Assembly: GCF_900497805.2 (NCBI RefSeq)
Contig: NW_020946557.1
Coordinates: 7,967,911 to 8,031,910, forward strand
Direction: 5' to 3'
DNA length: 64,000 nt
Source of the DNA: Vombatus ursinus
Taxonomy: Eukaryota > Chordata > Mammalia > Diprotodontia > Vombatidae
The notes below the pieces were generated by a model. It was not told the origin of the DNA, did no database searches, and saw nothing but the letters and a program-made list of their open reading frames with translations. Of the stretch, positions 32,826 to 43,645 are shown piece after piece. Both the position numbers and the translations under genes were made by a program. Within the stretch, counting starts at the first letter, position 1. Each line of letters opens with the position of its first letter.

Positions 32826-33054
32826 GATGTATTGAAGAGTATTCATAATAATTTAACTTGCCTTAAGGATGATTTCACAAGATTACAAATAGAAGAAATC
32901 CCTGCAATCAGATAGAGAATAAAGATATCAACCTTGATATGCTGCCTGACCAGGTGCAAAGGGCACAAATATTGATAGGGAAATAGGAGGCTCAAGGTGA
33001 GACAGGGTAGAGTGATATCTCCCCTTGTCAGGGAGGAAAAATGAGGCTTAATGA
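32826..33054. other. No recognisable gene or repeat
   Basis: The 76-codon reverse frame at 32843-33073 has no recognisable domain. Confidence 0.4.
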
Positions 33055-33167
33055 ATAGAATCTTGGATCTCAATCAATTAAGCACTGGGGATGCAAAGGC
33101 AAAAGTGAAACAGTCCCTGCCCTCTAGGAGCTTACATTCTAATAAGAGTGAAAACACATACATTTGT
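33055..33167 (-). repeat. L2/L3 tail, antisense
   Basis: 'ttaagcactggggatgcaaa' and 'ccctctaggagcttacattc'. Confidence 0.65.
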
Positions 33168-33177
33168 TTTGTTTTTC

Positions 33178-33385
33178 TCAGACCTGTGATTCCATCTGTA
33201 GAGGAAGTTCATATTGAGGAAAATTCTTTACCATTGCAGATTGGCACCTTTTCTGCCATGTCTAGTCTTCAAGTGTTGTTTGGGGTGGGGATGGGGGACC
33301 CTGAGATCTGGTGTCACATAGTCAGTAAGTATCAGAGGCAAGACTTGAGGCTAGGTCTTCCTTTCTCTGAGGCTAATTGTTTATC
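33178..33385 (+). repeat. Marsupial MIR-like SINE, diverged
   Basis: 'gacctgtgattccatctgt' and 'ttgcagattggcaccttttc' fit the family seen at 28545-28770. Confidence 0.5.
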
Positions 33386-33394
33386 CACATTGCA

Positions 33395-33685
33395 AACTGT
33401 ATACATACACATATACACATACATACGTAGATACATGCATACATGTACACATATACATATATTCATATATAGAAAGTATAGACAATATACATACATAGAT
33501 ATGAAGTATATTTACTTTTATTCTCAATTATGTATACATATTACATATATATAAGATGTTCATTATATATGAGGTATAGCATATATACCTCATATGATAC
33601 AAACACACACATATGTGTGTATATATTATATATTTGTGTGTATATATACATAAATATATACAATACATACATACATATATGTATA
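33395..33685. repeat. CA/TA/CATA short-tandem tract with palindromes
   Basis: Nearly 300 bp of alternating purine-pyrimidine DNA, including the palindrome ACACACATATGTGTGT near 33604. It accounts for the Tyr/Ile/His-rich frames at 33051-33554 and 33530-33769. Confidence 0.9.
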
Positions 33686-33689
33686 AAAT

Positions 33690-33872
33690 TTTGGGTAGTT
33701 TTGGGAAGGAGAGTACTGGTTGTTGGAGGCTGGGATCAGGAAAAACTTCATGTTAAAGGTGGTGCTTGAGCTGAGTCTTGCAGGAAAGCTGGGATTCAGA
33801 GAGTCTAAGATGAGAAGATGGGTTTGAGCTATGCATATGCAAAGGAGAGGAGTTTTTGGCAGCACTTAGACT
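33690..33872 (-). repeat. L2-type LINE fragment, antisense
   Basis: 'tcaggaaaaacttcatgtta', 'gtgcttgagctgagtcttg' and 'gatgagaagatgggtttga' match the L2 antisense 3' ORF and 3'UTR. Confidence 0.55.
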
Positions 33873-33971
33873 GAAGTGTAGCAAAGAGGTTGGAATAAAA
33901 ACTATGTTTGTACAACAAGTTTCTCCCCCACAGCTGCTAGCCAGAAGTATGTGGGCTAAATAGCTATATAA

Positions 33972-34078
33972 TCAGAGGTTTTAAACTTTGTGTCATGCGT
34001 TCCTTTGGCAATCTGCTGAAGTCAATGGACCTGTTCTCAGAAAAAATGTTTTTAAATGCAAATAAAATATGTAAGATC
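33972..34078 (+). mobile_element. hAT-like MITE, 3' truncated
   Basis: 'gaggttttaaactttgtgtc', 'cctttggcaatctgctgaag' and 'aatgtttttaaatgcaaata' match the MITE at 40241-40432. The right terminus is missing. Confidence 0.6.
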
Positions 34079-35347
34079 TCAATTTGGAGGTGGCTTTACC
34101 AACAACACTTAGTTCAGTTTTCATGTTCTGACAGAAGGAGACACTTATAAGTCATTGAATAGTTAACAAGAGGAGATTTACCTTTCTCTTAGCCAACAAA
34201 GATCTGCAACTAGGATAAAATAGCACTCAGCTTCACTGGAGAGGCATTCCCCTACCTCCCTTGTCTCCATATGGAAATGCATCTGGTCATGAGGGTAGGA
34301 TATGGTGCAGAATGTGGTGACTTCTATTGTCTTCAGAAATGCACTGAGTTAGAGGCCCCCTACTGTACATGGGCAGGACTTTTTATGCCTTTACATGACT
34401 AGGAAGCTGCATTAGGAAAACGGGCTAATCAGGTCCCAGGACTGCCTTCTGTCCTTTTACAGAAAACCAATCCCTGCTGCAAGAGGGAATGAGGAAGGGT
34501 AGGTCTAACCCACGTTGTAGGGAAACACTAGTAGGTATTAGTCCCATTGCTAAAGGAAACCCATTATGTTGAAATATGGTTATTAAAAAAAAAACCACCG
34601 AGTTTATGGACCTGAAATTAAGAACACAATGTAGATAAAGTGAGGTTTCCATTGTTATTCCATGATCCTGATTCCATGTGAAAAGTGAGGATCTGGGCAA
34701 TAATAACCAGTTTTATTAAACTGGAAAGGCCAAGCATAGACTGTATATCTGCCATCTGAGGACTAGGCTAGCTAAGTTTGGAGAGGCTTTTCACCGGAAA
34801 GTTGGCCATGGGGTAATTAATGTCTCCAATCATAACAACGTACAAAGACTATCTAGTAAGGCAAAGAAGACTTGTGATCTGTATGACTGGGGGAAATGGC
34901 TATCCTGGAGAAATCACTCACTTGAATGTGTGCGTAGGGGACATGCTTTCCTCGGGAACTTCATCTCCTCCCTTCATCCCTACCCCAACCCCAGTCCTGT
35001 ATAGAAAATATCAGATGTTAACACTTTTCCCAGTGTAGGCTATGGTTGTAGGTAACCTTTTGTGACATGACTAACAGGGGGCTGGGTGTAAATTCCCACA
35101 AAAGAGATGGAACATGGGAAGATTTGGGAAAGGGGTTGGTAAGGGAGAGAAAATTTTTTAAAAAAAGGATGTGGTGCCAGGAAGGTGCCCCATTGTTATG
35201 TCTAATTCTTGTTGCTGCAAATAAGAGGTATCTCTTTACTACCTCCAAATGAGGCCTTTCCTGTTGCCTCCAGCTGCTACTGCTTCCTTTCTCCTCACCT
35301 TTCCTTTCTCCACCCAGATTACCTTGCTTTTCTTACTTTTATGCTGA
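34079..35347. other. No recognisable gene or repeat
   Basis: About 1.3 kb of unassigned DNA. Frames at 34425-34700, 34820-35038, 35018-35248 and 35067-35252 lie on both strands, none with a recognisable domain. Part may be an old unnamed repeat. Confidence 0.4.
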
Positions 35348-35562
35348 TAAGGTAGCTGTGTGGTGAAGTAGATAGAGTGCTGGGTCCAAATGTGGCTTCA
35401 GACACTTACTAACTGTGACCCTGGGCAAGTCACTTATCCTGTTTGCATCAGTTCTTTATAAAATGAGCTGGAGAAGGAAATGGCCAACTACTCCAAGTAT
35501 CTTTGCCAAGAAAACTCCAAATGGGGTCATGTAGAATGAGACACACCTGAATAACAACAACA
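35348..35562 (+). repeat. MAR1-like SINE
   Basis: 'aggtagctgtgtggtgaagt', 'gggcaagtcacttatcctg', 'gccaagaaaactccaaatgg' and 'acctgaataacaacaacaac'. It is followed by (GAT)n at 35563-35581, grown from the SINE tail. Confidence 0.85.
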
Positions 35563-35584
35563 ACGATGATGATGATGATGATAA

Positions 35585-35822
35585 CAATAATAGCTACCAT
35601 TTATATAGTGCTTACTATGTGCCAGGCACTATGCCAAGTGCTTTACAGTTATTAGCTCATCTGATCCTCAAAACAATCTTGGGAAGGTAATATTATCCCC
35701 ATTTTACAGCTGAGGAGGCTGAAGCTAACAAGCTAAGTGACTTGCTCAGGGTCAAATAAGTGTCTGAGGAAGGACTGAAATTCAGGTCTTCCTGACCTGC
35801 AGTCACTCTTCCCATCTCGGTC
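35585..35822 (-). repeat. MIR/THER1-type SINE, antisense
   Basis: 'atgtgccaggcactatgcca', 'ccccattttacagctgagg' and 'ttcaggtcttcctgacctg'. Confidence 0.8.
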
Positions 35823-35999
35823 CTGAGAAGTCACAGTTGTAAGATTGTAATTCTTTGCAGTTCCCTTATTGACATACAACCTTTTTTAGATCCTGACGTC
35901 TTGGGTTTGATTTTCTGGGCACATTGCTAATGCTCCTTTGTCCTTCCTTAAGCTGCTGTGGTGTGTCAAACAGCAGATTAGGGAATAGGGAAAGCTGAG
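35823..35999. other. Unassigned DNA
   Basis: No repeat or gene recognised. Confidence 0.4.
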
Positions 36000-36560
36000 A
36001 GAGCTCTCAAATATTTTTCTTGTTTTCTTAGTTTATGGAGGGGTGCTAATAAGCCTGCTTAGTGGAGCCTACAGAAGGGTGATTGACAGGACTCACAACC
36101 AACATTCTCTGGAAGTTTGGGAGATTGTAGTTTGGGGAAAAGGTGATGAGGTAACTGATTTTTACATATTTTAAAAACAAGAACATTAACTTAAAATTTT
36201 AGCCAAGCACTGTATGAATAGAAAATAGGCAAATATAATGCAGATTGGGGTGGGAGAACAAAGTGATTAGCTCTCATTTCCTGAGTCAAGTTAGAAGAGT
36301 ACAGAGTAAAAATTAAAACACCTTTCTATATTAAAATTGTCTATAAATATTGTTTTGTAATACAGTAATAAAATATTTACTTAATTTAAGAAGCTGGTAT
36401 GGTTGTAACTGATTCAATTAATTTCTCTTCTTGCCTGGGTGTGATTTCTGTGTCTGTCAATAAATTTGTTGCTAGAACATTTTCTTTCTATACACAAAAG
36501 TAGAACTCATTAATTGCTAAGCATATTCTGACATTCACTTTGGGTTGTTGCTCCTGCTAT
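36000..36560. promoter_or_regulatory. Repeat-poor island with a PBX-MEIS-type site
   Basis: About 560 bp without transposon landmarks. It holds a perfect TGATTGACAG (36080-36089), the composite PBX-MEIS/PREP decamer, and AT-rich words such as AATATTTACTTAAT near 36370, TTCAATTAATT near 36413, and CTCATTAATTGC near 36507. Enhancer function is inference. Confidence 0.4.
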
Positions 36561-36849
36561 TTTGTATTTCTTTGGATAGCATATAAAAAGAACATTACAA
36601 TATGGAGTACTTCCCGTGAACCAAAAAGTAGGAAATTGCTAATATCTCAAATCTTCTCTAAGGTAGCTTTTTATTATTTCCATAAAGCTTATACTTACCT
36701 TCAATCATTGTTTCTTTTTTTCCTCCTCTGTCCTTTCTTACATTCTGAAATACATTCTTATCCCAAATAGACTATAGATAGCGTGAAAATGTCCTCCAGT
36801 AATTGGAAACAATGTCTTTGCTTTCAGGGATTCTTTTGATGTAGATAAA
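36561..36849. other. Unique DNA between two candidate elements
   Basis: No repeat recognised. The 76-codon frame at 36540-36770 has no recognisable domain. Confidence 0.4.
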
Positions 36850-37130
36850 AGCTTCAATATGAACGCGTCTGTGGCAATTTTCATACCTATTTCTTCATTT
36901 TGGGAAGAATTTAATACAAACCCCAAAAGGCTATGTGATCATCAAAGGAAGACTCTACAGGAATATGCACACAGACAGACAGAGACAAACAGAATAGTTG
37001 TTTCTTTCATTGAGCAATTTCTGAAGTTACTGAAGACAGTAACTTAGTGTTCTCAAGAACTTGGAAAAGCTTTGTCATTGCAGGCGAGACAAACGCATAC
37101 TTAAGAGCATGGGGGAGGTTACATGTGAAT
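36850..37130. promoter_or_regulatory. Repeat-poor island, candidate conserved non-coding element
   Basis: Unique DNA around 'aatatgaacgcgtctgtggc' and 'gctttgtcattgcaggcgag'. It is open on both strands, with no recognised domain. A short CAGA-rich run lies near 36970. Confidence 0.3.
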
Positions 37131-37184
37131 CTCAAATCACAAAACCTTATAATGCAATGACTGTCTTTCCACCATTTTGCTATT

Positions 37185-37242
37185 GTATGTGTGTGCATGT
37201 GCATGTGTGTGTGTGTGTATGCATATGCGTGCATGCGTGTGA
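37185..37242. repeat. (TG)n-type microsatellite
   Basis: Interrupted TG/CATG repeat. It explains the His/Thr and Cys/Val frames at 37007-37358. Confidence 0.9.
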
Positions 37243-37269
37243 TGTAAAGATGGATTTTTCTTGATGCTA

Positions 37270-37560
37270 GCTCCAAATGAGCAAGTTGTCAAGTTGATGA
37301 AGGTAAATAATCCAAGCATAGAGCCACAACAGAAAAAATAACTACCGGCACCCAGCAATTACCTGTGATTCATTTTTCTGCCAATGGCACTATTATGTGG
37401 ATTCCTGGGGATACTCAACAGTTAGAATCTATTCCTGGGGGCAGAATGAAAAATTGTGTTCTTCTTTTCCCAGCAGCTTAAGAGAAAAATGATTGTTTGC
37501 TTGTGTTCCATTCCCAGGCCACTTGAGGGAGGCCTCTGGGCTGTATTGTCACCATTGTTT
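37270..37560. promoter_or_regulatory. Repeat-poor island, candidate conserved non-coding element
   Basis: It holds 'cagcaattacctgtgattc', 'cattcccaggccacttgag', and CCATTGTTTGTTTATA (SOX-like plus FOX-like) near 37551. No transposon was recognised. Confidence 0.35.
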
Positions 37561-37569
37561 GTTTATACT

Positions 37570-37765
37570 TTGTCTACGATGTTGGTTATAGAGCACTTCA
37601 GGGGATAACTGAGCAGCTTTGATGCTGAGAAACTAATAATAATAATAATAATAAATTTTTAAAATAAACTGTCAAAAACTATTTTTTGAACCTGAAGCAT
37701 ATTTTTGTCTTATATGCTATGCCCCAGGTATCTATTATAAATAAAACTCAAGTGTTTAATATTGC
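37570..37765 (+). repeat. Unnamed repeat, copy 1
   Basis: It shares an ordered series of words with 41225-41435: 'gatgttggttatagagca', 'gagcagctttgatg', 'acatttttgtc'-type and 'caggtatct...tttaat'. Includes an (AAT)n run at 37629-37652. I cannot name the family. Confidence 0.5.
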
Positions 37766-38689
37766 TGTAGTCTGGAAAAACCCAAAGACTTAGCCTTTCT
37801 TTGTCCATACGCTCCTTCCCTTGCCTTCTCATACCCTTTATGCTGCTCTGCTTCTTTTCTGGGAGAAAAAAAACTTCCTCCAAATATGGAAATGTCTATT
37901 CTTTAAAGCTCCTAGTTTTCTATCTAATTGGCATCTCCCTAACTGTAACCACAGAGGGTGGAAAATCAATCCAATTCTACCAGATTTCAACTGTTCGCCT
38001 CCCTGTAAAACCTGTAGAGTTACCCTAATCCAACCTCGGAGATGACTGAGGAATCCTTGGGAAAGCTTAGTGAAGCTTGCACCAAAACTTAGGAACAGCA
38101 TCTTGCTTGAGGTAGGGGAAGGGACTACCTCCTCCTTCTATGGCCTAAAGAGCGTTCTGACATAGGAGGTCAGCAGCTGCCTTAATTTCAAGTGAGGGGA
38201 TTGCTCTGGTAATCTTCACTCATTACTTCCCTTCCCTCCTCTCCTTTCCCCTCTCACAAACCTCTGTTTTAAGATGAGGGTAGACATTTTTCTGTTTCAC
38301 TGAGAGCTGAGACACAGAAGGAAGAATAGATATTGATTCTGTTTGGAATTGTCACAATGCAAAAAAGGCATACTGTAACTATAACCTTAGGTAAATGCAT
38401 GTTTCCAGTAAATAAGATAACCTTTAAAAAGATGATATATTTTTATATGCATACTCCTAGATTTAACAAAGATAAACTCTTGAAGCAAACTTGAACCCTT
38501 GCAGAATCATGCTCATGTAAAGTAGCCTCAGGGAATCTGGGGTCTGCCTCATCCAAGAGCCCCCTCCTTCACCTCAATTCCCTCAGTTCAATTTATTACT
38601 ATCACTGTTACTATACTGTGGTTTAGAGTTGGCCTCCAAAAAATTTCCTTAGGACGTGTATTACGAATGGGGCTCTTCTCCCTGAAAGG
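37766..38689. other. No recognisable gene or repeat
   Basis: About 0.9 kb. Three overlapping short frames on both strands near 37800-38100, none recognisable. Confidence 0.4.
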
Positions 38690-39605
38690 GGCACACTGGG
38701 GTGCTCAATCTCACCACCATAGAGATAACTCCCATATCTGTGTCTTTAACACTTAACTTCTTCCCAAACTCCATTCCCACAACACAACTGCCTATTGGAC
38801 ATTTCCAACTGGATGGTCCTGTAAGTATTTTAAACTCACCTCGTCCTAAGGCAAACTTACTTGCTTTTACTCAAACACACCACTTGCCCTAACTTCCATA
38901 TTTCTGTCAAGGGCACCACCAACTTTCCAGTAACACCGATTCATAACCTTGGAGTCCTCCATGCCTCTTCCCTCTCCCTCACCCACATATCAATTGCCAA
39001 GTCTCATCAATTCTACCTCCATAGCATTTCTCCCAAGTTTCCACTCATCTAGCTTTGACTGTAGTTCAGGTCCCTATAATCTCTCATTGGCACTATTCCA
39101 ATAGTTTACTAACTGGTCTTTCTGCCTCCAATTGCTTCCCTATCTAATTTAACATCCACAATGCTGCCAAGGTAATATTACTAAAGTATAAGTCTGACTA
39201 TGTCTGCCACTTTCCTGCTCAAACAGCTCTAATAGCTCCCTAATGTTTCTAGGATAAAATACAAATGCCTCTGTTTGACACTGAAAGCCTTTCATGATCT
39301 GATTCCAGCCCACAATCTAGCCAAACTGGCCTTCTTTCTCTTCCTCACACATAGCATTCTATATCTCACCTCTCTGGAGCTTTGCATGGCCTGTCCTCTA
39401 TGCCTGGAATGTACCCTTTCCTCACCTCTCCTTAGAATCCCTAGCTATTTTCAAAATTTAACTCAAATGCCTCTTGCTATAGGAGGCTTTTCCTGATCTT
39501 CCAGCTATTAGAATCCTCCCCCCCCCCACTATTTTGTATTTACTTTATATATATCTTGTATTTACTTATATGTTTGCATATTGTTTTCCTTGAGGCTTAG
39601 GAACT
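38690..39605 (+). repeat. L2 LINE, sense, C-terminal ORF and start of 3'UTR
   Basis: Sense L2 landmarks in order: 'gtgctcaatctcaccaccat', 'aaccttggagtcctccatgc', 'tcatcaattctacctcca', 'cacaatgctgccaaggtaa', 'ttttcaaaatttaactcaaa' and 'tgtttgcatattgttttcc'. The frames at 38701-39052 and 39275-39496 are remnants of its ORF. An imperfect poly-C run lies at 39519. Confidence 0.8.
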
Positions 39606-39694
39606 CTTCAATTAGGCCAAAAAAGGGCCCACTGCTTTCAATTTTTACTGGCCCATCAGATTCTTTTATACATTCCTTTAAGTCCCAGCAACAG

Positions 39695-39815
39695 ACCTCA
39701 ATCGATCAACAAACATTCATGAAAAGTGTCTTATATGTGCTAAGATTGTGTTAGGCTCTGGGGATATAAATATAAAGCATAAAGTCTCCACTCACAGAAG
39801 CTTACAAGGATTCAA
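39695..39815 (-). repeat. L2/L3 tail, antisense
   Basis: 'gatcaacaaacattcatgaa', 'tgttaggctctggggatat' and 'cacagaagcttacaagga'. Confidence 0.65.
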
Positions 39816-40240
39816 AGAGTATAGTTGTATCTATACAATTCCACACCAACTTGTTGATTGTGACTGTGTCTGAATACCAAAACATCTGATCCTTTGTTTT
39901 GTTCAGTTAAACTCCTGCCAGTTCAGTTCATTTATATAAAGAGACAGTCAAACCCATGATTTAAGCAAAAGTCAGGTGCCTGGGGTCCTAATACTGGTCT
40001 TGCTCCTAATTTGCTGTGTGACTTTAGATAAACCATCATCTTTCTGGAAACCATGGAAAAGTTTTAGACAAAAGCACATGACCTGATTTAGTGATGAGGG
40101 CCAAGTACCTGCTCACTCTTTTTGCTATGTGCTCTTTGAGCAGCAGATGACTCATGGGAGGTAGCTCTCTATGTCTTTCAGAGAGATGAATATACTTGCC
40201 CTTTTAATGGGGGGCAGCACATATCTTGTTAGTCTAAAGC
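39816..40240. other. Mostly unassigned, with a MIR fragment
   Basis: A sense MIR piece lies at about 39970-40060 ('gctgtgtgactttagataaa'). The rest is unique. Confidence 0.45.
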
Positions 40241-40432
40241 AGGGATTCTTAACTATTTGTGTGTCATGGACCCCTTTGGAAATCTGGTGAAGCCTACAGA
40301 CTCTTTCTCAGAATAATGTTTTTGAATGCATAAAATACAACAAGATTACAAAGGAAAGCAATCATATGGAAATTATTATCAAAATATTAAAAAAGAAAAG
40401 TTCATAGACCACAGGTTAAGAGTCCTTGGGAA
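40241..40432 (+). mobile_element. hAT-like MITE ('caggnnttcttaac' family), near full length
   Basis: The start CAGGGATTCTTAACTATTTG and end GGTTAAGAGTCCTTG are inverted repeats. The inside has 'catggacccctttggaaat', 'gtgaagcctacagactc' and 'tttttgaatgcataaaat'. Related copies: 16334-16512 and 33972-34078. Non-autonomous. Confidence 0.75.
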
Positions 40433-41224
40433 AGGATTAGGATATATATGAATCTATCCAGTCAGACTCTTATGAGTTGTAGTCCCCCCCCACTGGGGAA
40501 AAAACCTCACCCCTCTTCTTTCACCTTTTGGCTTTCAACAGAGTTATTTCCCCAACATGGCATAGCTGTATATGGTTCTTTACTCATAATGATAGGAAAA
40601 GGAATAAAATCAAATATACTAATCAACTACCACAGGTGTCTTCTTCTAGCATTAGCCCCCCTAAACTCAGGCAGCACATTTGGTTCATAAGCAAGCCCTG
40701 AAATGTAGGAGTTCCAGGCTACTTAAATAATTAGTTCTGATATTTAAATTCAAATTCTATCTCCAACCCCAATAGGGGGCTCTATGGCTAAGCAGGGTAA
40801 GTACTGATCACAACTCTGCTACCTTCCCACTTTACCCTAGTCCTGGTTTTACTCAACCTTCATTTTGGTTTTCCTAGATCCTCTGGGTTCTTTTGGATTC
40901 CTGAGGCTGCTGGTTTTCTGTTAGTGACATTCATACCAGTGAGTTGCTGGAGTGCAAATTGCCCAGGTTACTTAGTCCTATTCAAATGACTAGAAGGTAA
41001 ATACCTGGCCTAATGCCATGGCCTCTTTTTTGTCCTTTCTTCTTAAAAAAGTTTATGTACTAGCCATGTCCCACATCACTTTCACTCTCAAGATGGATCC
41101 CAACTCCTCCCATTTAGGCTCATTCCATCTTGTTACAACTTTGAAGCTTGGTAGGTGAGCTCATGCGGTCACTAACTCAGCTTGTATATCCTCCCCCAAC
41201 TTAGTGGGGTAAAGTGAGGAAGGA
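40433..41224. other. No recognisable gene or repeat
   Basis: About 0.8 kb, unassigned. The 80-codon frame at 40448-40690 has no recognisable domain. Confidence 0.4.
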
Positions 41225-41435
41225 ATTATATGTAGATTTTGTATGATGTCGGTTATGGAGCATCCAGGGCATGTTGGAGCAGCTTTAATGTCTAAGAATT
41301 AATGATTGATGTGAAAATAGACTGTAATAAGTTTGTTTGTTTTTTTTTTATAGACTCAAAACATTTTTGTCCTGTTCTCTACGTTTCAAATATCTGTTAC
41401 TACTAAGATTTTGGTGTTTAGAATTAAAGCAGTAT
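41225..41435 (+). repeat. Unnamed repeat, copy 2
   Basis: Diverged relative of 37570-37765: 'gatgtcggttatggagcat' and 'gagcagctttaatgtctaag' in the same order and spacing. Confidence 0.5.
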
Positions 41436-41594
41436 AACTGTGTCAATGAAACTCTGTACCAACCCAGAGATATATGCTATGTCTATACAATGCCAAAATC
41501 TGACTTATTAACTTAGTTAAACAGCTACTTAATTCATTCATTTTTAAATGGCAATCACATTTATTAAGTAAGTAGAAATCAGTAGTTCTGCAGC

Positions 41595-41722
41595 TTAGCA
41601 CTATCCCTGCCACTAACTTGAGGTTTGATTTTGGGCAAATCAGGTCATCTTTCTGGAACTCAACTTCCTCATGTATAAAATGAGGGGATTAGAATCATTA
41701 AGATCACTAAGGTCTCTTCTAA
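41595..41722 (+). repeat. MIR fragment
   Basis: 'ttgattttgggcaaatcagg', then 'cctcatgtataaaatgaggg'. Confidence 0.6.
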
Positions 41723-41734
41723 TCAATACTACTA

Positions 41735-41965
41735 ATAGGAGTAGCTAGAATTTATATAGCACCTATCATGTGCCAGTCACTGTGCTAAGTATTTTACAAA
41801 TATTATCTCATTTGATCCTTGTGAGGCAAGCGCTATTGTTATCTCTATTTTACAGCTGAGGAAACTGAAGCAGACAGAAGTTCATTAACTTGTCCAAAGT
41901 TACATAGCTAGTGTCTGAACTACTCAAGTATAGAACTCAAACAAAGCAAGTGCTCATAGGGAGGT
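41735..41965 (-). repeat. MIR/THER1-type SINE, antisense
   Basis: 'catgtgccagtcactgtgct', 'tctattttacagctgagga' and 'acttgtccaaagttacatag'. Confidence 0.75.
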
Positions 41966-42027
41966 CAGAAGAAGCAATACAAGGATACTCTTAAGGTAGA
42001 GGAACTTTGGAATTGTGGAATTTAAAT

Positions 42028-42540
42028 TGTCTAACCTTAAATAAAAGAAACTGAGGCAGAGCTCCGAGCCAATGGCACTTTGTTAAAGGGTCCATGGTCC
42101 CCTCTAATGAGGTAGACCCCATATCTTTCTCATGATCTAAGATGCTCCTGGTCCACACGACCTTACTTTTATAGGGTTTAATACCCAAATATGTAAAAGA
42201 GGCATGGTAAAATACAGAATCTCCTTGGTTGATAAACCTTGCTCTTGAGGGCCAAAATTAAGATGGGCAAGGCAAAGGTCATTTCTGGTGACCAAGTGGT
42301 CACAAGATGATTTTAAGATGGTTACCTGCTCATCTTGGGCAAGAAAGGGGAGTCTGGAGATGCAAAAATAAGTTGGGGGACTTTCCAAAGAATCAAGGCA
42401 TTCCACCCATGCTGGGTTTGGACATGGAATTTGAGTAAAACAGGATGTAGATATTTTTGTCAGTATTCTTGTGGTTGCACAAGTGAGCTTCATAACTGGT
42501 AAACAAGCAGTGAATGTTGGATGAAAGTTTGAGGCCCACT
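42028..42540 (-). mobile_element. Solo LTR of an endogenous retrovirus, copy 1
   Basis: On the minus strand: a TATA box (CCTATAAAAGTAAGG) near 42175, then a block shared with 48400-48937 ('gcatcttagatcatgagaa', 'ggaccatggaccctttaa', 'gctctgcctcagtttc'), and an end at TTAGACA. No internal viral genes are adjacent. The two copies are clearly diverged, so the insertion is old. Family unnamed. Confidence 0.55.
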
Positions 42541-42654
42541 ATAAATGCCTACTATAAGAACCTATCTTATCTAATTATCCCTATATGATTTGTGTAAAAT
42601 ATTAAACTGAATAATACTGATTGGAACAGAGTAGGGTCCAAAAGAATCATTCCA

Positions 42655-42965
42655 CACAGAACCGATTGCATGACATGGGAGACACTGGCAAAGGACTGCC
42701 CAGTATATCATGTCTCCATCAAAGAAGGCACTGTGCTCTATGAGTGAAGCAGAATTACAGCATCTCCAAAAAAAGTGAAATGCACATATTTAGAGATATC
42801 TCCACTCCAATTGTTCATGTGAACTATTGTGCCAGACCTGTGGTTGAGCCTTCCAAACTCTTCTTGTTCTGATCAGTCACAGTGGGATACATTGTACCTT
42901 GACTTTAACATAGTAATGTCACTTTGGTTGCCTCTGAGAATGAAGGATGACAACCTTTTAGCTAT
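42655..42965 (+). pseudogene. C-terminal end of a non-LTR retrotransposon ORF with a C2H2-finger remnant
   Basis: Plus-strand reading gives D-C-x-TWETLAKDCP near 42665, then IKEGTVLYE-SRI near 42720, and LLCQTCG-AFQ...LVLISHSGIHC near 42825-42895. This is the W..LA.D..-W layout plus a CxxC...H-x-H finger carried at the C-terminus of some LINE ORFs. It is followed by the tail 'tagtaatgtcactttggttg'. At least one stop lies inside. The antisense relative is at 31376-31518. Confidence 0.6.
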
Positions 42966-43184
42966 TAAATCCCATGATTTGATGAGTGGTTATTATCATC
43001 ATCAACTGGCTATTTAAAAGGACTGAAATTGCTCGGTCAAATCTTCTAATCTGAAGTCCCTTGTAGAAAAAGCATTAGTTTCAGTAGAAAAAAGTAAAAT
43101 TCAGATAATAATCAGTAAAATCATTTATTTGAATCAGGTAGAAAAACCCTATTGCTTCCATGCTTTTCCTCACCAGTTCCTTAT
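42966..43184. other. Unassigned DNA
   Basis: No repeat recognised. Confidence 0.35.
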
Positions 43185-43396
43185 TTTTGAAATGCCCCCC
43201 TTCCCTTTATTCCTTTGTTGGATCCCACTCATCCTTTAAATACCAACTCAAATGCCACATCCTAATTAAAGATATCCCAAATTCCTGCTTTTTTTCCTGA
43301 TCTTCCCTTCAGACCTTACATAGAACTTTGTTTTGTGCTTCTCTAATGCACTTATCATATAATGCTATGAATTATAGTTACATATGTGCTTCATAT
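43185..43396 (+). repeat. L2 LINE 3' end, sense
   Basis: 'ataccaactcaaatgccac', 'aaagatatcccaaattcct' and 'gcttctctaatgcacttatc' follow the L2 C-terminal ORF and 3'UTR. Confidence 0.65.
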
Positions 43397-43398
43397 GT

Positions 43399-43645
43399 GT
43401 AGGTGGTACAGTGGGTAGAGCACTAGGCCCAGAGTCAGGAAGACCTGAATTCAAATCTGGCCTCAGACACTTACTAGCTGTGTGACCCTGGGCAAGTCAC
43501 TTAACCTTGTATGCCTCAACTACCTCAACTGTAAAAAGAGCTGGACAAGGAATTGATAAATCCTCCAGTATTTTTGCCAACAAAACCCCAAAAGGGGTTA
43601 CAAAGAGCTGGACGTGATTGAAACAACTGAACAAAAACAAATATA
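43399..43645 (+). repeat. MAR1-like SINE, full length
   Basis: 'taggtggtacagtgggtaga', 'aattcaaatctggcctcaga', 'tgtgaccctgggcaagtcac' and 'gattgaaacaactgaacaaa'. Confidence 0.9.

Noticed and set aside
33051-33554. 167-codon plus-strand frame
   Set aside because: It runs from an L2 tail through a SINE into a CA/TA microsatellite; the C-terminal Tyr/Ile/His repeats come from the microsatellite.
33603-33620. Palindrome as a protein-binding site
   Set aside because: It arises where CA repeats turn into TG repeats inside a microsatellite.
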